A stretch of 64,000 nucleotides of DNA from Dasyornis broadbenti (GCA_013397935.1 VZRN01004257.1:1573553-1637552), one strand, 5' to 3'. Counted from the stretch's first letter, positions 36,838 to 49,665 are shown. Notes: generated by a model from the sequence alone, not told the origin. Numbers and translations are program-made.

Positions 36838-36992
36838 GGTGGTGGTGTCACCATCCCTGGGGTTGTCCAAGATAAAACCGGATGTGGCACTTAGCGCTCT
36901 GGTCAGGTTGACAAGGTGGTGATCAGTCATATGTTGGACTCACTGATCATAGAGGTCTTTCCCAACTAAAGGATTCTGTGATTCTGTAATTA
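36838..36992 (+). mobile_element. CR1 LINE fragment, 3' end
   Basis: The sequence GTGGTGTCACCATCCCTGGG, through GATGTGGCACTTAGCGCTCT and GATCATAGAGGTCTTTCCCA, to ACTAAAGGATTCTGTGATTC is the sense 3' end of avian CR1. It finishes with about two copies of the terminal ATTCTGTG unit. It is 5'-truncated and lies on the plus strand. Indels in the middle (for example at the AAACCGG stretch) suggest an old copy. The 5' limit is approximate. Confidence 0.9.
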
Positions 36993-39900
36993 AAATGTTT
37001 ATTATTGCATAAGGATACTTCCTGCTCTTTCAGAATAGCCTAAAGCTATCAGAACATGTTTTCCCAAAACTATTCACCACAATTTTTAGGATTCTTCCCT
37101 CAAAATATTCCATTAATCTAGACCTGAGCGAGTAACACGGCACCTCTGGTCATGCGGGCACTGTGACCGTGCTACAAGAACCTTCTCCAGAACTCGCCAA
37201 TCCTCTTCTCCTCTCTCGACACAGCAGTGAAAAAATGACAACACATACCTTTGAACCGGGCTGTGCCACAACAGAAAGTCTAAACCAGCATTTAGGAGAA
37301 GTGGAGAACACACACAGAAATCCCATCCTCATTATGGAGAGACGTGAGACACGTTTCGATACAGCAACATTTATGTCTTATCAGCTGATTAATTTTTACC
37401 CAAAACCCTGGACCCAATCATTAACTTTCTACGTTCACCAGGCTGAAAGAGCAGCCCAAAAGCCATTCTGCATCCCATGACCTGAAAGGGACACGGGTTT
37501 GCAGGCTTTCAAGAGAAGAACATTTTAGTTCCAGGCAGGAAGAGACAAAGTCTAACAGCAAAAAGTGAAAAGGACACGCTCCAGTTCTCTAGAGGCAGCA
37601 TGGGGCACGCCAGTCTTTTTTTGGGTTTACTTTCTCAAAAGCTGCAGTAAGAGCCAAATGCTGTAAAAAACTGTTGTATAAAAGGAAGGCTTCCCACATT
37701 TAAGTGCAAATTAAAGTTTGCTCTGCAGCAGCACTTTTTAGAAAGGTGTAAGGAATGCCCAGCGAAATGGGCAATGGACTGAACATCACCAAGGGCTTTA
37801 AAAACCTTTCACAAGTCCCATATGGTGAGAAAAGCTCTCCTGACAAAACAAGCAAGAGCCAGACGCTGAAAGAAACAAGTACAGATAGGATGTCTGATCC
37901 TGCAGCCCTCAACGGGGAAAACTCCCTTTGAAGTCCATAGGAATACGAGTAAGGATTGCAGCTTCTATCACTTTTCCGTCATCCTCTATCATGCATCTAA
38001 TTTAAAAGCACAAGTTCCATTTGAGAGGCTAATTCTCATCTTTCTTCCTGTCCTCATTCCATTTTCTCCTTCAGCATCTATTTTCAGCCTAATTCAGCCA
38101 CCTATGAGACATAACCAGATCATTCGGCGACTGCCACTCAATTATCAAAGGGAAATGTATGCAGGGGAAAGTGCTGCAATTTGAAGGCAGCATTTATCCT
38201 TCAAAAGTTAAAAGAGCGCGGTTGACACTCATCTGAAGAGCTGCTCGTGGAGCAGCCCACAGCCCAGAAGGTGTGACAGCAAAGTGAGAGCAGATATCAG
38301 CCATAGCATCATCTCCAGCCCTGGGCCAGGTGGGCTGAGCTCAGCGGTGCAGATACAGCAGAGCACCTGAGCCAGGAGACCAGGTTTTTGTGCAAAGGCT
38401 CGTCCAGATCAGTTCCCTATCTGATCATCTCCTCTGATAAGATGGAAAAAGGTACATCAGGTTTATGGATCTTGGTGGATTCAGGGACTAACTCGGTGTT
38501 GAGCTTCCCAGCCTCATGGGGATTTGTGAGAGCACAGATTTTCCTTCCTGACACTATTTTTAGCTTCTATCTGCCCAGAAACAGATTTTCTACTGTCTTG
38601 GAAACTGCAACATTAAACCCTGTGGGTTGTTGTGCCGGGTCCAGGGGTAGACGGTACCAAAGCAGAAATTTTGAACATTATAACTGGAAATTTAGGCTCC
38701 ACTCTGTCATAAACTACAGGCCCTCAGGAAACATTATGTTCATTCTACTCTAATTAGCTGATGGTATAAAGGCCAAGGTGCTCAAGCTTGATTATTTCTG
38801 TATGTCAGGGTAGAGTTCATGGGATATTTTTAATCCAAATGCTGACACTGTGTTGATTACATTTAATCAAAGAACAAATAACAGCATACTCCTTATTGAA
38901 TAAAAAAATGCATGTAAAAATATTTATGCCTATGTGAAAAGCCATTGCTTCTCTACTGTCAATATAAAAAGCAATATTGGAAAGGAAATCCATGCTCCTG
39001 CAAGATTAAAATTTGAAAGGAAACCCCCAGAACTACCAGATCAAGATTTCCATATTCATTGTTCTATAAAACTAGAGTGCAAGCTTGTGTAGTTTTGCTT
39101 TTTTTGGTTATTTTTATTATCGTTGGTTTTGTTGTTAATGTTGCTATTACTGTCACTATTTCTTTTTATTTATAAGACACCCTCTTGATCTGGGAAAAAA
39201 AGTAAAATTCCCTGTATTTGTCTGAGTAGAGTCTGTCTTTATAGGACTGCAATCACAATAAGCAATATCCCACTTCTGCTGTTTGCAGCTCTGCTCTTGC
39301 GTTAAGGGGAAAGATGTCAAACCAGCTTTGAAAAAGAAAGGAGAAAATGTATTGAGAAGGTGTTTTTCCGCTCGCACTTAGGATTTATTTCCCATGAAAT
39401 TTTCCAGATTTGTGGGTGAAACAAAGCATAAAATGCTGAAGATGATGCTCAGTTGGTTTTAGATCCAGACAGACTGGGAATGCCACTCCAAAGGACTAGG
39501 CTGCCTTTTGTAGCAAGAAACCCATAAAAGAACATGAGGTAAATTTAGCAATTTTGTTAAAATGCCAATCAAACTACTTTTACCAGGCTATTGACATACC
39601 ATAGAAAATAGATATGAATCAGAATCAGGATGATTCCTACTGTAAAAAAAAATTATAGGATGTTCTTACTCTTTGACTAACAATGGGAATTGACTTCCTA
39701 AGGGTCAGGATGTGCTGGAAAATAAATCCACTAATATTGAATACAACTTAAATGGCATTCCAGTAAAAAATGGAAACAGCATGAGGTCTCAAAAAATCAG
39801 CAACCTCATATTCAAAACCAATATAATTTTCTTTTCCACTAAAAGCTGTGATTTTTCGAGGGTATCATAGACTACAAAAATAATGCTGAGATCTGTTTGA

Positions 39901-41102
39901 TAACCTGCAGTCTTCTTGTTGAAGGTTTTATGTTCAACTTGTAAGGCAGCCATTGTAAAGACTTTGAGAAAATTACTGAAATGTTTTGGACACATTTAAT
40001 GTTGCACCGATTATTCCAAAATTAAAAATTATTTCACTGCTCTAAATTTGACAAGAACCAAAACCCTTAAGGCCCCGAGAGCTCATCCTATTTAAGCCTG
40101 TTATTATACTGTCATTATACTGAAATCCTAGAAAAAGATCTTCATGTGACCCAATCGTGGGATGAGATTGTACCAGATCCTTGCGGAGTATTCCCTGCAA
40201 GAAAAACGAGTGAGTCAGGTAGGTACAACATCTGCTGTGAGCAGGTGATCCAGCCTGGTTTCTCTCTCCAATAATATTAAAGTATCTTGTGCTTCACCAC
40301 ACTTTTAGTTTAGCAGAATAATCTCTGCCTGGCGCATATTTCTCAACAAACACGAGCAAGTACAACCAAACAGAAGCTTCCAACCTCCAGGGCTCCCACA
40401 CAACTCTTAGTAAAATTGGGGAAGGTTCATCCTTACAAGAAACCCAGTACGCACTTTGCCAGCTTTCTCCCAGAAAAAACATATGGCATTTGCAGCTCAC
40501 TGTCACAGTCAGTGAAAGACTAAACTTTCCAGTAGTCCTTCACAAGAGAAATTATCAGGCACGGCCAGATGTGACAATGATATTTGCTTAGAGAAAAGGA
40601 CTCAGTTTTAGAAGCCGTGGCTCTGGTTTGGTTCTTTAGGTGGAAACAACGAGCATTGGCTCAGAAAGGACCTGGAGCACAGCTATGTTATGTGAACAGC
40701 AGAGTGGAATCTGCTAATTAATAGTATTAAAGATTGATCTCCCCAGCCGGTGGAGGAAAAGTTATGCAGGTTCTGCTTCCACCTCAAACTTTGGAGGTGG
40801 TTGGGTGGGAAAGGAGTGGACTTTTATTTTATATAGACAGTTATGGAATGAAGACCCCAAAGGAAATTAGAGAGGTGTTAGGTCCAGATGATATTTAAGT
40901 TTGAAAGCTCAAAAGCCAGTTCCATTCAGAGCTGACAGGTGACCCTCTTTAGACCCCATTTCGGGTAACTTGTATTTGTTTCTCTTGCCCTCACTCTTGG
41001 AAGATTCTTACATTCACCCAAAGTCAGAGCATTCCAAGGCCCCCAGCCTGAACTGAATGAAGAGTCTTGGCTTTAAAAGGTTAGAAAGGTAAGTCAGAGT
41101 TG
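36993..41102. other. unique non-coding sequence
   Basis: No gene is recognised. Plus-strand frames at 37163-37480 and 38388-38753 (105 and 121 codons) have no domain. The part 39060-39160 is T-rich with TTATTATCG/GTTGTTAATG. A 13-bp unit near TTATACTG is duplicated at about 40097-40122. Confidence 0.6.
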
Positions 41103-41372
41103 TGGAATCATAATATCTTCGAATGGTTTGGGTTGGAAGGGACCTTAAAGATCAGCCAGACCCACGTCCTGCCATGGACAAGGACACCTTCCACTATCCC
41201 AGATTGCTCAGAGCCCCATCCATCCTGGCCTTGGACACTTCCAGGGATCCAGGGGCAGCCACAGCTTCTCTGGGCAATCTGTGCCAGGCCCTCCCTCCCT
41301 CACAAAAAGAATTTATTCCTAACATCTAATATCTAATCTAAACCTAACCTCTTTCAGTTTAAAGCCATATAC
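41103..41372 (-). mobile_element. CR1 LINE fragment, 3' end
   Basis: On the plus strand the copy begins around AATCATAATATCTTCGAATG and GTTTGGGTTGGAAGGGACCT. It passes through TGGACACTTCCAGGGATCCA and CCACAGCTTCTCTGGGCAAT, and ends near AGTTTAAAGCCATA. This is the reverse complement of a CR1 3' end, in the same orientation as the copy at 23683 and covering nearly the same part of the element. The terminal repeat is degraded. Its frames do not preserve the CR1 ORF2 reading frame. Confidence 0.92.
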
Positions 41373-42879
41373 TCTTTTCAACACACCTTGAGTAAATAAC
41401 TTCATGCAAAAATAAATCACTAGCAAGAAGCGACACAAATTTGCTGATCAGATTTACCCTTGAATCTTCTTCCATAAACATGTGGTTAATTTCAAGTAAT
41501 AGAGTATAAATAGGACTTTAACATAATTAATCTGAAGCTTGACTGGACATAAATGCAACGACAACATTTTCTGGAATGTGATTTTAAGAAGAGTGAATTT
41601 CATTCTTCTGGCTCTCACTGAATGACTGAGAACTTGAAAAGAAAAATAACACTTTTTCTTTCGTAAAATACTATCTGTGCACTCTGTCAGTTTTAGTGCT
41701 CCTATCTCAGTCTCTGGCAGCCGAGAGCACTGCACATAAAGTTATTCTTTTGTTATCATTGCTTTTCAAGCTGAGAAAGAAACCCCAGGTATTTTTCTAT
41801 TAGTCACAGAAGTGTATCTTCATTTTTTATAGCAAGATTATCATTCACTTTTCATTTCTTCCAGTTTTAAAAAGCACAAGATTTGATTCAGATGTTCGCT
41901 TTCGAGCAGCCAATTATGGGTGTCATTTTTACAGCCTGAATTCTTTCTTCCACTGTAGGTTTACTTTTATACACTATAAATTGTCTTCCTTTACCACTGA
42001 ATTTTGCTAAAGGAACCTCAGGGAAAGCATAGACCCAGGTGCCGTTGTCAGCTCAGATGCTGTGCACTGATAGGTTATTTTTGATTTACAGAGGGAGTTA
42101 ACAGGGCAATAATGTGAAGACAAAGCCCTCGTAGTCTTTTGTTTGGGCAAAGTGGGGAGCATTGCCAGCAGATTTAATCTAAAACATTTCTGAGCAGCCT
42201 TTAGATAAAAAATATTTTTGATATATTTAGTAGATATGGAATAGGAGTAATGAAAAAACCCCAAAAGTTGTATTCGTTACCTCACTAAGACAAGAGGTTT
42301 TTGTTAGTGCTTTTCCATTAATGAAAAGTTCGTCTCTGCTCATGTTTTTGCTTCTTACGAAAAATAAGAAACGGTGTCCGCAGCGATGGGGATACTTTTT
42401 TAGGATCAACGCTGTTGAGCAGAGAATGGGTAACAGTGGTTTTTATGTCTCAAAATTAACATTTCCATGACTTTACAGGTATGTCCTCCACATAGACCAC
42501 ATCCCTGCTAAATCCCAGCTGAAGGTATCCATTCTGAGCAGGTGTGTGATTGCACAATCAATTAGACTGAAGAGCACTGGCAGTGCAGGCGGCATTCCAA
42601 GAATGAGTCAGGAGATTTTGGGAAGGATTGCACCGAGTGCTTCAAAATTGCAGAGATGCTTCATGGTGTCATTCTTTCCAGAAGGAGATTCCCCACAGCT
42701 TTTGTCTCTTTCTGCAAACCAAGCGGCACCTAAAATCTCGTGCAGATCTTCTGCCTGGAGAGAATACACACCTAGAGAGAGAATATTTTTAATTTCTAAT
42801 TTTCCTAATGGCAAAATCTCTGAAGTACTGTAAACATGTAATAGTCATTCAGTATCATGTGTAAGGGAGATAATGCAGC
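41373..42879. other. unique non-coding sequence
   Basis: No gene is recognised. The pyrimidine-leaning ATTTCCATGACTTTACAG is followed directly by GTATGT at 42479, a juxtaposed acceptor/donor-like string. Frames reach 95 codons without a motif. Confidence 0.55.
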
Positions 42880-42909
42880 TTTTTTTTTTTTTAAAAAAAA
42901 AAAAAAAAA
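42880..42909. repeat. poly-T to poly-A junction
   Basis: Thirteen T are followed at once by seventeen A, a perfect homopolymer palindrome. It could be two tail-like ends meeting, replication slippage or an assembly join inside a collapsed stretch. Confidence 0.9.
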
Positions 42910-43419
42910 GTACAAACAGTTCAAAAATCAGTCCTCACTTTTCAAATATCTTTTTAACTTTATGACCCATGCCCACATTTCTGATAGAAGGGGTATGAAC
43001 TGAATTAGCTAATAAAATTAGAGTAATTTATTACATCATATTGTAATATTAACAAAGGGCACATCACACAATTATGGTAATAAATCTAAATTCCAATAAA
43101 GTTGTGTCATTAAGGAGAATGTACTACATCATGTAATTGAGTCTTCCTCTTACAAAAATTATCTTATAAGATACACAGAATTATATTAAAATGAAAGCTC
43201 CAATTTAATGAATGCTAAAGCAAAGTCCTTATCTCTCAGATAAAAGCCCTGAGATGGGCTAATTTCTCAACAGCAAGTTGAGATAAAGAATCTGTTCCAA
43301 CTTTAGCATCAGAAGACTAAAGCAGAGGCAGGGTTGATATTTTTGTTTGTGCGCTGATTTCAGACCGTTTATCCTCCAAGTGGACGCTGGTTCCACGGAT
43401 GTTGATCAGACAATGACTG
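42910..43419. other. unique AT-rich sequence
   Basis: No gene is recognised. The part 42960-43210 is very AT-rich with TAATAAA/ATTAGA strings. There is no interspersed repeat before the degraded CR1 copy. Confidence 0.55.
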
Positions 43420-43580
43420 CAGGATCAGCTGGAGCATCTCCAACCACGTCAGCTTGGGTCTGAATAGCTCCAGGAGCGGAGACCTCACTGTCCCTTTGTG
43501 CAAACTGTTCCATTGTCCAACCACTCTCAAAGCAAAAAACTGTTTTCCCGTCTGAACATTTCATGTGGTCGCCTGACAGG
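43420..43580 (-). mobile_element. degraded CR1-like LINE fragment
   Basis: The order of motifs GGAGCATCTCCAACCACGTC, TCTGAATAGCTCCAGGAGCG, CAAACTGTTCCATTGTCCAA, CCACTCTCAAAGCAAAAAAC and TGTTTTCCCGTCTGAACATT follows an antisense CR1 3' region. In younger copies this order reads as first a dated block, then lead CTGGGCAACCTGTTCCAGTG, then a CACCCTCA block and a TTTCTTCCT block. Divergence is clearly higher than in the other copies, indicating an older subfamily or insertion. Both ends are approximate. Confidence 0.65.
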
Positions 43581-44655
43581 CTTTGAGAAACTCCGGAAAA
43601 GAATTCGAGGATATTGTGTTTGTGCTGGTGAAGTGCTCCTTGACTTTCGGGAAGTCGCGGTCAGGTAGCCTCCTGTCTGTAACAGGGGATTTCAGAAAGA
43701 GTTTTTTGTATTTAAAATAAATAATAAAAAAACCCCCAAAAAACACCAAATAAATCCTAAAACATAATGCCCGAGCCTGAGTCAGATAAAGGTAAAAATA
43801 CTGCGGATGTTTATTCAGGCATTTTCAGGGTAAGAAGGAAAGCAGAGAGGGCAAAGTCGAGTGCGTCTGTGGTGTCTTTTCAAAGGAATACAAAGGAATG
43901 ATTCCTTTAGAAATAGCAACAAGAAGGAAAACAAATTCTTCTTGGGGGGTTTGTATAGACACACACACACAAAATCCATGTACACACATATGTATGCAGA
44001 CACAAATATCAATAGGGTCAATATTTCAGAGCTGATACCACCAACCTGGCAGGATCCTCATTGAATCAGGAGATGGATGTGCGCTCAGCACAGGCAGCAG
44101 AGGAGATCTTCCTCTGGACTGAACTTCCTTTATGTAATAAAGGTGTCTTGTTCTATTCTTAATTAGAATTACAGCAGGTGTTTATTATGATATTTTTTTT
44201 AAACCGGCCTGGAAAGTTTTCAGCATGAGTACAGTACTCACACAGCCATAATTCAGATGCATGAGCACAAAAATGGTCTCACAAAATAATGAAAATTTTA
44301 GTTGGGCTCTTTCAAGGCCACAAATTTATAGTGCATCCTAGCTGACAAAAATGTAATTGATATAAGATTTCCCATTGATTTAATTAATAGAATAGAATAA
44401 ATTAAATTTCAACATTAATAGTAAAAACTGACATAAAGTCTGTGGTAATATTTTTATCTGATTTTATTTGCACTAAACCAGTTTAGAACCTGTGCAGGAG
44501 ACTTCGGCTGCTTTTCCATAAATTTACAGCAGTACATTTGCCAGTTTGCCAATACCACTGACTGAGGTAAAAATAGCAGCAGAGTTTTAGGCGTCAAGTT
44601 CAACTCTCTTAATTTTGCTGACCAAAACAATTTGGTAGATTTTTGGCCAACTGGG
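43581..44655. other. unique non-coding sequence
   Basis: No gene is recognised. Contains a short (AC)n run at 43959-43971 and an AT-rich part at 44290-44480. The minus frame 43561-43749 is a chance frame overlapping the end of the CR1 scrap. Confidence 0.55.
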
Positions 44656-44703
44656 AAAAAAAAAAAAANTGCAAAGGTGAAAAAAAAAAAAAAAAAAAAA
44701 AAA
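44656..44703. repeat. two poly-A runs, one with an N
   Basis: A first A-run (44656-44668) ends at an undetermined base at 44669. It is followed by TGCAAAGGTG and a second run of about 24 A (44680-44703). The unresolved base suggests uncertain length. Confidence 0.9.
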
Positions 44704-45351
44704 GGCAGTTTGTTTCAGTAAGCAGACTATGACTAATTATTTTCAAACCATCAATTTTCCTTCTAGGTGAGCATTGCAGTGCCTCTGAGCAAGCACTGTG
44801 TAAATTTTAACAGTGTTTACCATTAGCAGTGTCTTTCTAATCACATCTGATAACACTTAATCTTGTAAAGAATTTTGTTAATATTCTAGGGAAAGAAGAA
44901 AGGGCTGCTCCTTCTCTGGGCATTTAGATAATATTGCTGTCACAAACTCACGTCTGCAAAACGATGAATTTCTTTTCCACTGGGTCATAATTTTTCGAAG
45001 TTCAGAGAGTCCTTTTGCCATGTGACTGTATCAGAATTTCTGCTTTGCTTTAAAAACCAAATTTCTAGCCTTCAGATACCAGAGACAAGACTAAGAACTT
45101 AATCCTCAAGATCCTAAAAGATAAATAAAGTTAAAAAAACCCCATTCAAAATTACTTTTATCTTCTCTCATGGCTCTGATTCATATTTGAACACCGGTAC
45201 TACTGGCATGACTTGAAGGACAAAAGAAACAAAGACAATATTTGGGCTGGCTTTGGCAGGAAAAGAAATGTACAATTCCACTCAGTAACTCCTGTGCTTC
45301 ACTACGGTTTCCAAAAGTCTTGAATTTCTATGCAGAAAGCAAAACCCTGCC

Positions 45352-45372
45352 TTTTTTTTTTTTTTTTTTTTT
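45352..45372. repeat. poly-T run
   Basis: Twenty-one T in a row, followed by AATATTTATAAC. Confidence 0.9.
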
Positions 45373-47400
45373 AATATTTATAACTAAAACCCAAACAAGC
45401 CCACTGTGGCAAGGCAGGTGGGGAGGGAGGGGGTGACACAAACTCATCTGTGATAGAAGCAGTTTGAAACGGAAGGGAATGCTGTTAGAAAATGTGGTTT
45501 TGCTTTCCACAGGTCTGGAATGCTGAGTTCGTGTCCCAGGTCTGTGTTGTCACTCTGGAATCTCTGGCAGCAGGACTCATTTGATTTGAGCCATTTTTGG
45601 AAAAACAAAAGCCTGAAGCTGAACATCCATGTCCAGGCTGGGGTGGGCTGGGTATGGACAGGCACACGTGAAGAGCTGAAATGGAGCTGAAGGAATACTC
45701 ATTATAAGCCTTATATGAGGAAAAACCCTATGAAAGATCTTTCTTTTCGTCACATGTCATTGACCCTGAAGTAATTAGCATTAAATATCACTTAGGGAAA
45801 TTGCTAATCTGTGATATCTGACAAGGTGAAAGAAGGAAAGAGGAACTCACGTTGCTTTGAACTTTCCTTTCTAAATACCAGGCAGCTTTCCAATCTGGTA
45901 GCAAGTAAGCCAAGGGGTGACCTCCAGCCCTCAGGGTAATGGAATGAGGTACGAGGCTCCTGCTGTCTCTGGCAAAAGGGCCTACAAAAAGCTGTCACTG
46001 TGCACAACCATTCCTCTTATTCCAGTCTGGCTGGATGGCACCGCTCTCCCACCCGGAATCTTTATCAGTTTAAGCCGCGGCTTCCGAGAACTCCAAAGCC
46101 CAAGGCCTGTGGTTTGCTCTAAACCGGCAGGGAGAGCAGCAAGGGATGCTGAGGAAGCAGCCAGGAGAGGCTGGCTGTGGGAAACTGGCACTGTCTCCAT
46201 CACTGGCTGTGTCACAAAGTTCACAGCTCTCACCTCAAGCGATTTGTGACACAAGTCACCCTAAATGTGACAAAACCCGATGTCATCAGAAAGAAAGCCT
46301 CCACCTTTATATTTGTGAAAGTTCTATAGAACAGTGGCTGCAGAGAGAGAGGGCTGACCTTGAACGAGCTAACAACTCTTTACAGATCATTGAGAATGGC
46401 TCCTGAACACTTTTTCCCCACAGGTTTGTTTGGTCTCATCATAGCAGCTCTATGGCTGTGCCACGTTCACAAATCACAACTTGCTGGAGACGTGAGCTGC
46501 TGGGAATGTTCCCAAGACACTGAAAACTCTCTGCTGCCTCTGTGTAAGCGTGGCAATACTTCTGTCTGGTGACACTTTTGTCAATATTGCATCACCCAGG
46601 AAATTCCATTTCATCCTGGAATGACTGAAGTTAAGATCTACCAGAGTGCGATTCCTTCCTATTATCACAAATAGGTTTCAGCAAACCCCTTTACAGCATG
46701 CCTCAGCAACAACAGAAACCAAAACCCGCTTACTCTTTTGTTTTTCTTTTGAGCCAGGGGGCCCAACAACAAAAAAAAAGCCTTTGGTCTATAAAACAGA
46801 CAATAATGGTAAAACAGACAGTTCTTTAAAACAATAAAAAATTGATTTCTGCCAGAAAAGGCTCACAGGATCCACAACTGCCTTGTGTGATTTTATACTC
46901 AGAGAACTTCTGGCAGCTTTTTTTTTGTTTTGTTTTTAATATTTCCTTTTCAAGCCAGTGTTTCATTCCCATCCTTCCTGGGTGGTTCCTGTCTTGCTAT
47001 TTTAGCTGTTACTGACACGGAAATGAACCTGGCTATACAACCCTGCCTCTCTCCCTATGGCCAATCCCATTTAGTGCTGGGGATGTTTTCCTTGCTGCCT
47101 GACTGGAATCCATTCCTCACTCACTGACAAGCTTTTGGAGCCCTGTATTCAATTTTTTTTTTTTCACGCTGAAGAAGTCCAAGAAGGAGAGTACTTGAAG
47201 ATTTATTTGCATAAGAGTCTGTGATCAGGTTTCTAAAATTTACTTGTGAACACTGCACCAATTTCTTAAAGTCAGAGCTTTTTCTTTGAGCCTTGGAGGT
47301 GGCTCTGTAGGGTTTTTTGAGGCTTCTTACCTCATTTTAGTGGTATCAGTGTAATCCAAAGTAACTCTTCAGAAGTCAATGGAATCATCTAACAAAAAAC

Positions 47401-47416
47401 CACACACACACACACA
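47401..47416. repeat. (CA)n microsatellite
   Basis: Eight CA units. This is a likely length-variable marker. Confidence 0.9.
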
Positions 47417-48268
47417 TGGAATAAAAGGCTCTGAGTTACTGGAATAAGTCTGTGGCTGTTGGACCAGGCTGCCTTCAACAACCGGGTAATGAAAATGTTC
47501 TTTGCTGTGAGATTGAATCTATTAGAGCCTTTCTTTCTCAAATCCCATATAGCACCAAAAGAGAGCTTTTACTCTCCTGTGATACATTTCATTCCTTGCT
47601 CTGTGGGAATTTTTGGATGTCAGAACTTTGTGAAATTTGAGGACGATTCAGACACAGGACCAGTCAAAGCTTTTATTGTGCTCTCAGATCTTTCACAAAA
47701 AGGGATCTTTGTCACAGGCAGGCTGGCTGGGTATTTTCCTGAGATTACTCATTGTGTGTGACACACTGGTGTGTGTGTCTGTCTCTAATTTACTATTCGT
47801 GAGTTGTTCACCTCCCATGAGGACATAAAACAAAATTTGCTGCTACTATCACTTTCTTTCCACATATTGATTATTTTTTTAGAAAAGTTGAGCTACTTTA
47901 AACCACTCTGCTATAATGTAGCATAATTCACCGGTTACATTAAAATCATCAGACCTGATATATTCATTAAATATTTTTAACGGAAGTCTGGGGGCAGAAA
48001 GTAGGTGGCTGAAAGTCCCTTTTTGCACCAGTGGATGATGGTGCTTGGCTGTTGTGATGTTCACCACATTGCAAAATGCTTCCTCATCCCCACCTCCTGC
48101 AGCTGTGCTTTCTCATTTCTAATTTGTGCTCAGTAGATAGGGATGCGCAACAGGGAAATGACATCTTTGTGGTGCCACTTAAACCCCGGCTGCTTAACCT
48201 TAACCCAGAGTTTCCACAGACATTTGAAAGGACAAGTTCACCAAGTTGCTCAGGTTGGCTCTTTTGAC

Positions 48269-48293
48269 CAAACAAACAAACAAACAAAAAAAA
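48269..48293. repeat. (AAAC)n microsatellite
   Basis: About four AAAC units run into a short A-run. A complementary (GTTT)n run lies 1.2 kb downstream. Confidence 0.85.
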
Positions 48294-48625
48294 GTCTTTT
48301 TAAAAATATAATTGGATCATAGATCTTTGATACAGATCCAAAAAATTACTGATTTTAGAAAAAGGAATGCATCTGCTTCATAACCAGTTAAATATGCTGA
48401 TTTCTCCCTGTAATACTATCTTCCCTCCACGGTGTTTTTTATGGATTTGTTTCATTTTTACATGGCTTTTCCTGTATTGCGTTTCTGGAAGGAGAATCCT
48501 GTCTCTAAGTCATCCCCAATTAACAATGATCAGTTAGCAGGTAAAAATGGGAAGTCAAAAGAGACAATTCATTTGGTTTAGACAAACAACAGATGGACTG
48601 CCTTATGTACCTTGTGGGCTTTTCT

Positions 48626-48676
48626 GAAAAAAAAAAGGAAAAAGAGGAAAAAAAAAAAAAAAGAACAAAAAGAGAG
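48626..48676. repeat. A-rich low-complexity tract
   Basis: Runs of A are interrupted by single G or C. Its reverse complement supplies a phenylalanine-rich chance frame at 48578-48763. Confidence 0.85.
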
Positions 48677-49448
48677 CAAGCGCTTCAAAAGAGCTGTGGT
48701 TTTCCAAACTGTGGGAATATTTGCCCAATCTTCCATTGAATCCCTACTTAGCTTTAGTTTCAAATATCAAGGAAAGTAAGAAGAGGCAGTTTTGTAACAT
48801 TTTTAACATATTTAAAGGCAATGCTCCAGTGGATAGCTCAGTAGAGTAAATCTGATTTGCGCATTTGATCCGATACCCCCAGCCACAAACACACTCTCCA
48901 CACAAAACAAGAAATTCCTTGGCTCCTGGTCTTTTTTTTGCGAGTCACAGTACACACCTCCTGTCGTCTGAGACCTCACTGACTTAAAGACATGCTCAGG
49001 TCTGATAAATTCACAAAATCTCCCTCCCAAAATACTCTGAGGAAAGCTCCTCCCAACTCCCAGCTTTTGAGAAGCTTGTGGTTCATTTAAATGTTACCTA
49101 AATATGCTGTACAAATTTTTTTTTTTTAATTTGAATATAGCAAATTTAAAAGACTTCTGTGAGTACTCTAAAACAGTGAAACCCTCAAATTTCAATTCAG
49201 AAAAAGAAATATTTGGCTCTTTTTCTGGTGTTGTTTTTGGGGCATTTTTTGTACTTGTATTAATCTTATTGTGGCATGGGCTAGGCTTAGTTTTTCTCGA
49301 AAATATTGGCAAAACTTTCTTCTAGCCTTTAATAAAAAAGTCTGCTGATTTTCTTGTTAGGAATGGCTGTAGTCTTCATTGTGTTGTGGCTGGGGAAAAC
49401 CTGCATGAATCTGGCAGGGTTTTCTGGTTGGTTTTGGTGTTGTTGTCG
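48677..49448. other. unique AT-rich sequence
   Basis: No gene is recognised. The frames at 49094-49325 are mirror frames on opposite strands, as expected in AT-rich chance sequence. Confidence 0.55.
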
Positions 49449-49470
49449 TTTGTTTGTTTGTTTGTTTTGA
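49449..49470. repeat. (GTTT)n microsatellite
   Basis: Four to five TTTG units in tandem. Confidence 0.85.
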
Positions 49471-49631
49471 GGTTTTTTTCTGATAAGAAAAATCAAGTAA
49501 TATAGCTCTCCTCTGGCTGCCTGGAACTGTGGAAGCTCGACTGCCTATTTCAAAAGGACTTTCCAGCACTAAAATTTCTGAATTTCCTGCTCTAAAATTA
49601 CCTAGTGTTCCATTTCTTGCCATTGTCAGGT

Positions 49632-49632
49632 A

Positions 49633-49664
<32 letters not shown>
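49632..49664. repeat. poly-A tract
   Basis: Twenty A, one G, then twelve A. It directly follows CATTGTCAGGT. Confidence 0.9.

Positions 49665-49665
<1 letters not shown>

Larger units (their letters stand above)
44704..48625. other. unique non-coding sequence
   Basis: No gene is recognised. A GC-richer stretch at 45900-46250 carries overlapping frames on both strands without domains. An octamer-type ATTTGCAT lies at 47205-47212. Plus-strand frames at 47452-47828 overlap each other in different phases. Confidence 0.55.

Noticed and set aside
41100..41336. Plus-strand frames starting MWNHNIFEWFG and MVWVGRD
   Set aside because: They are antisense translations of a CR1 3' end, a well-known source of false predictions in birds.
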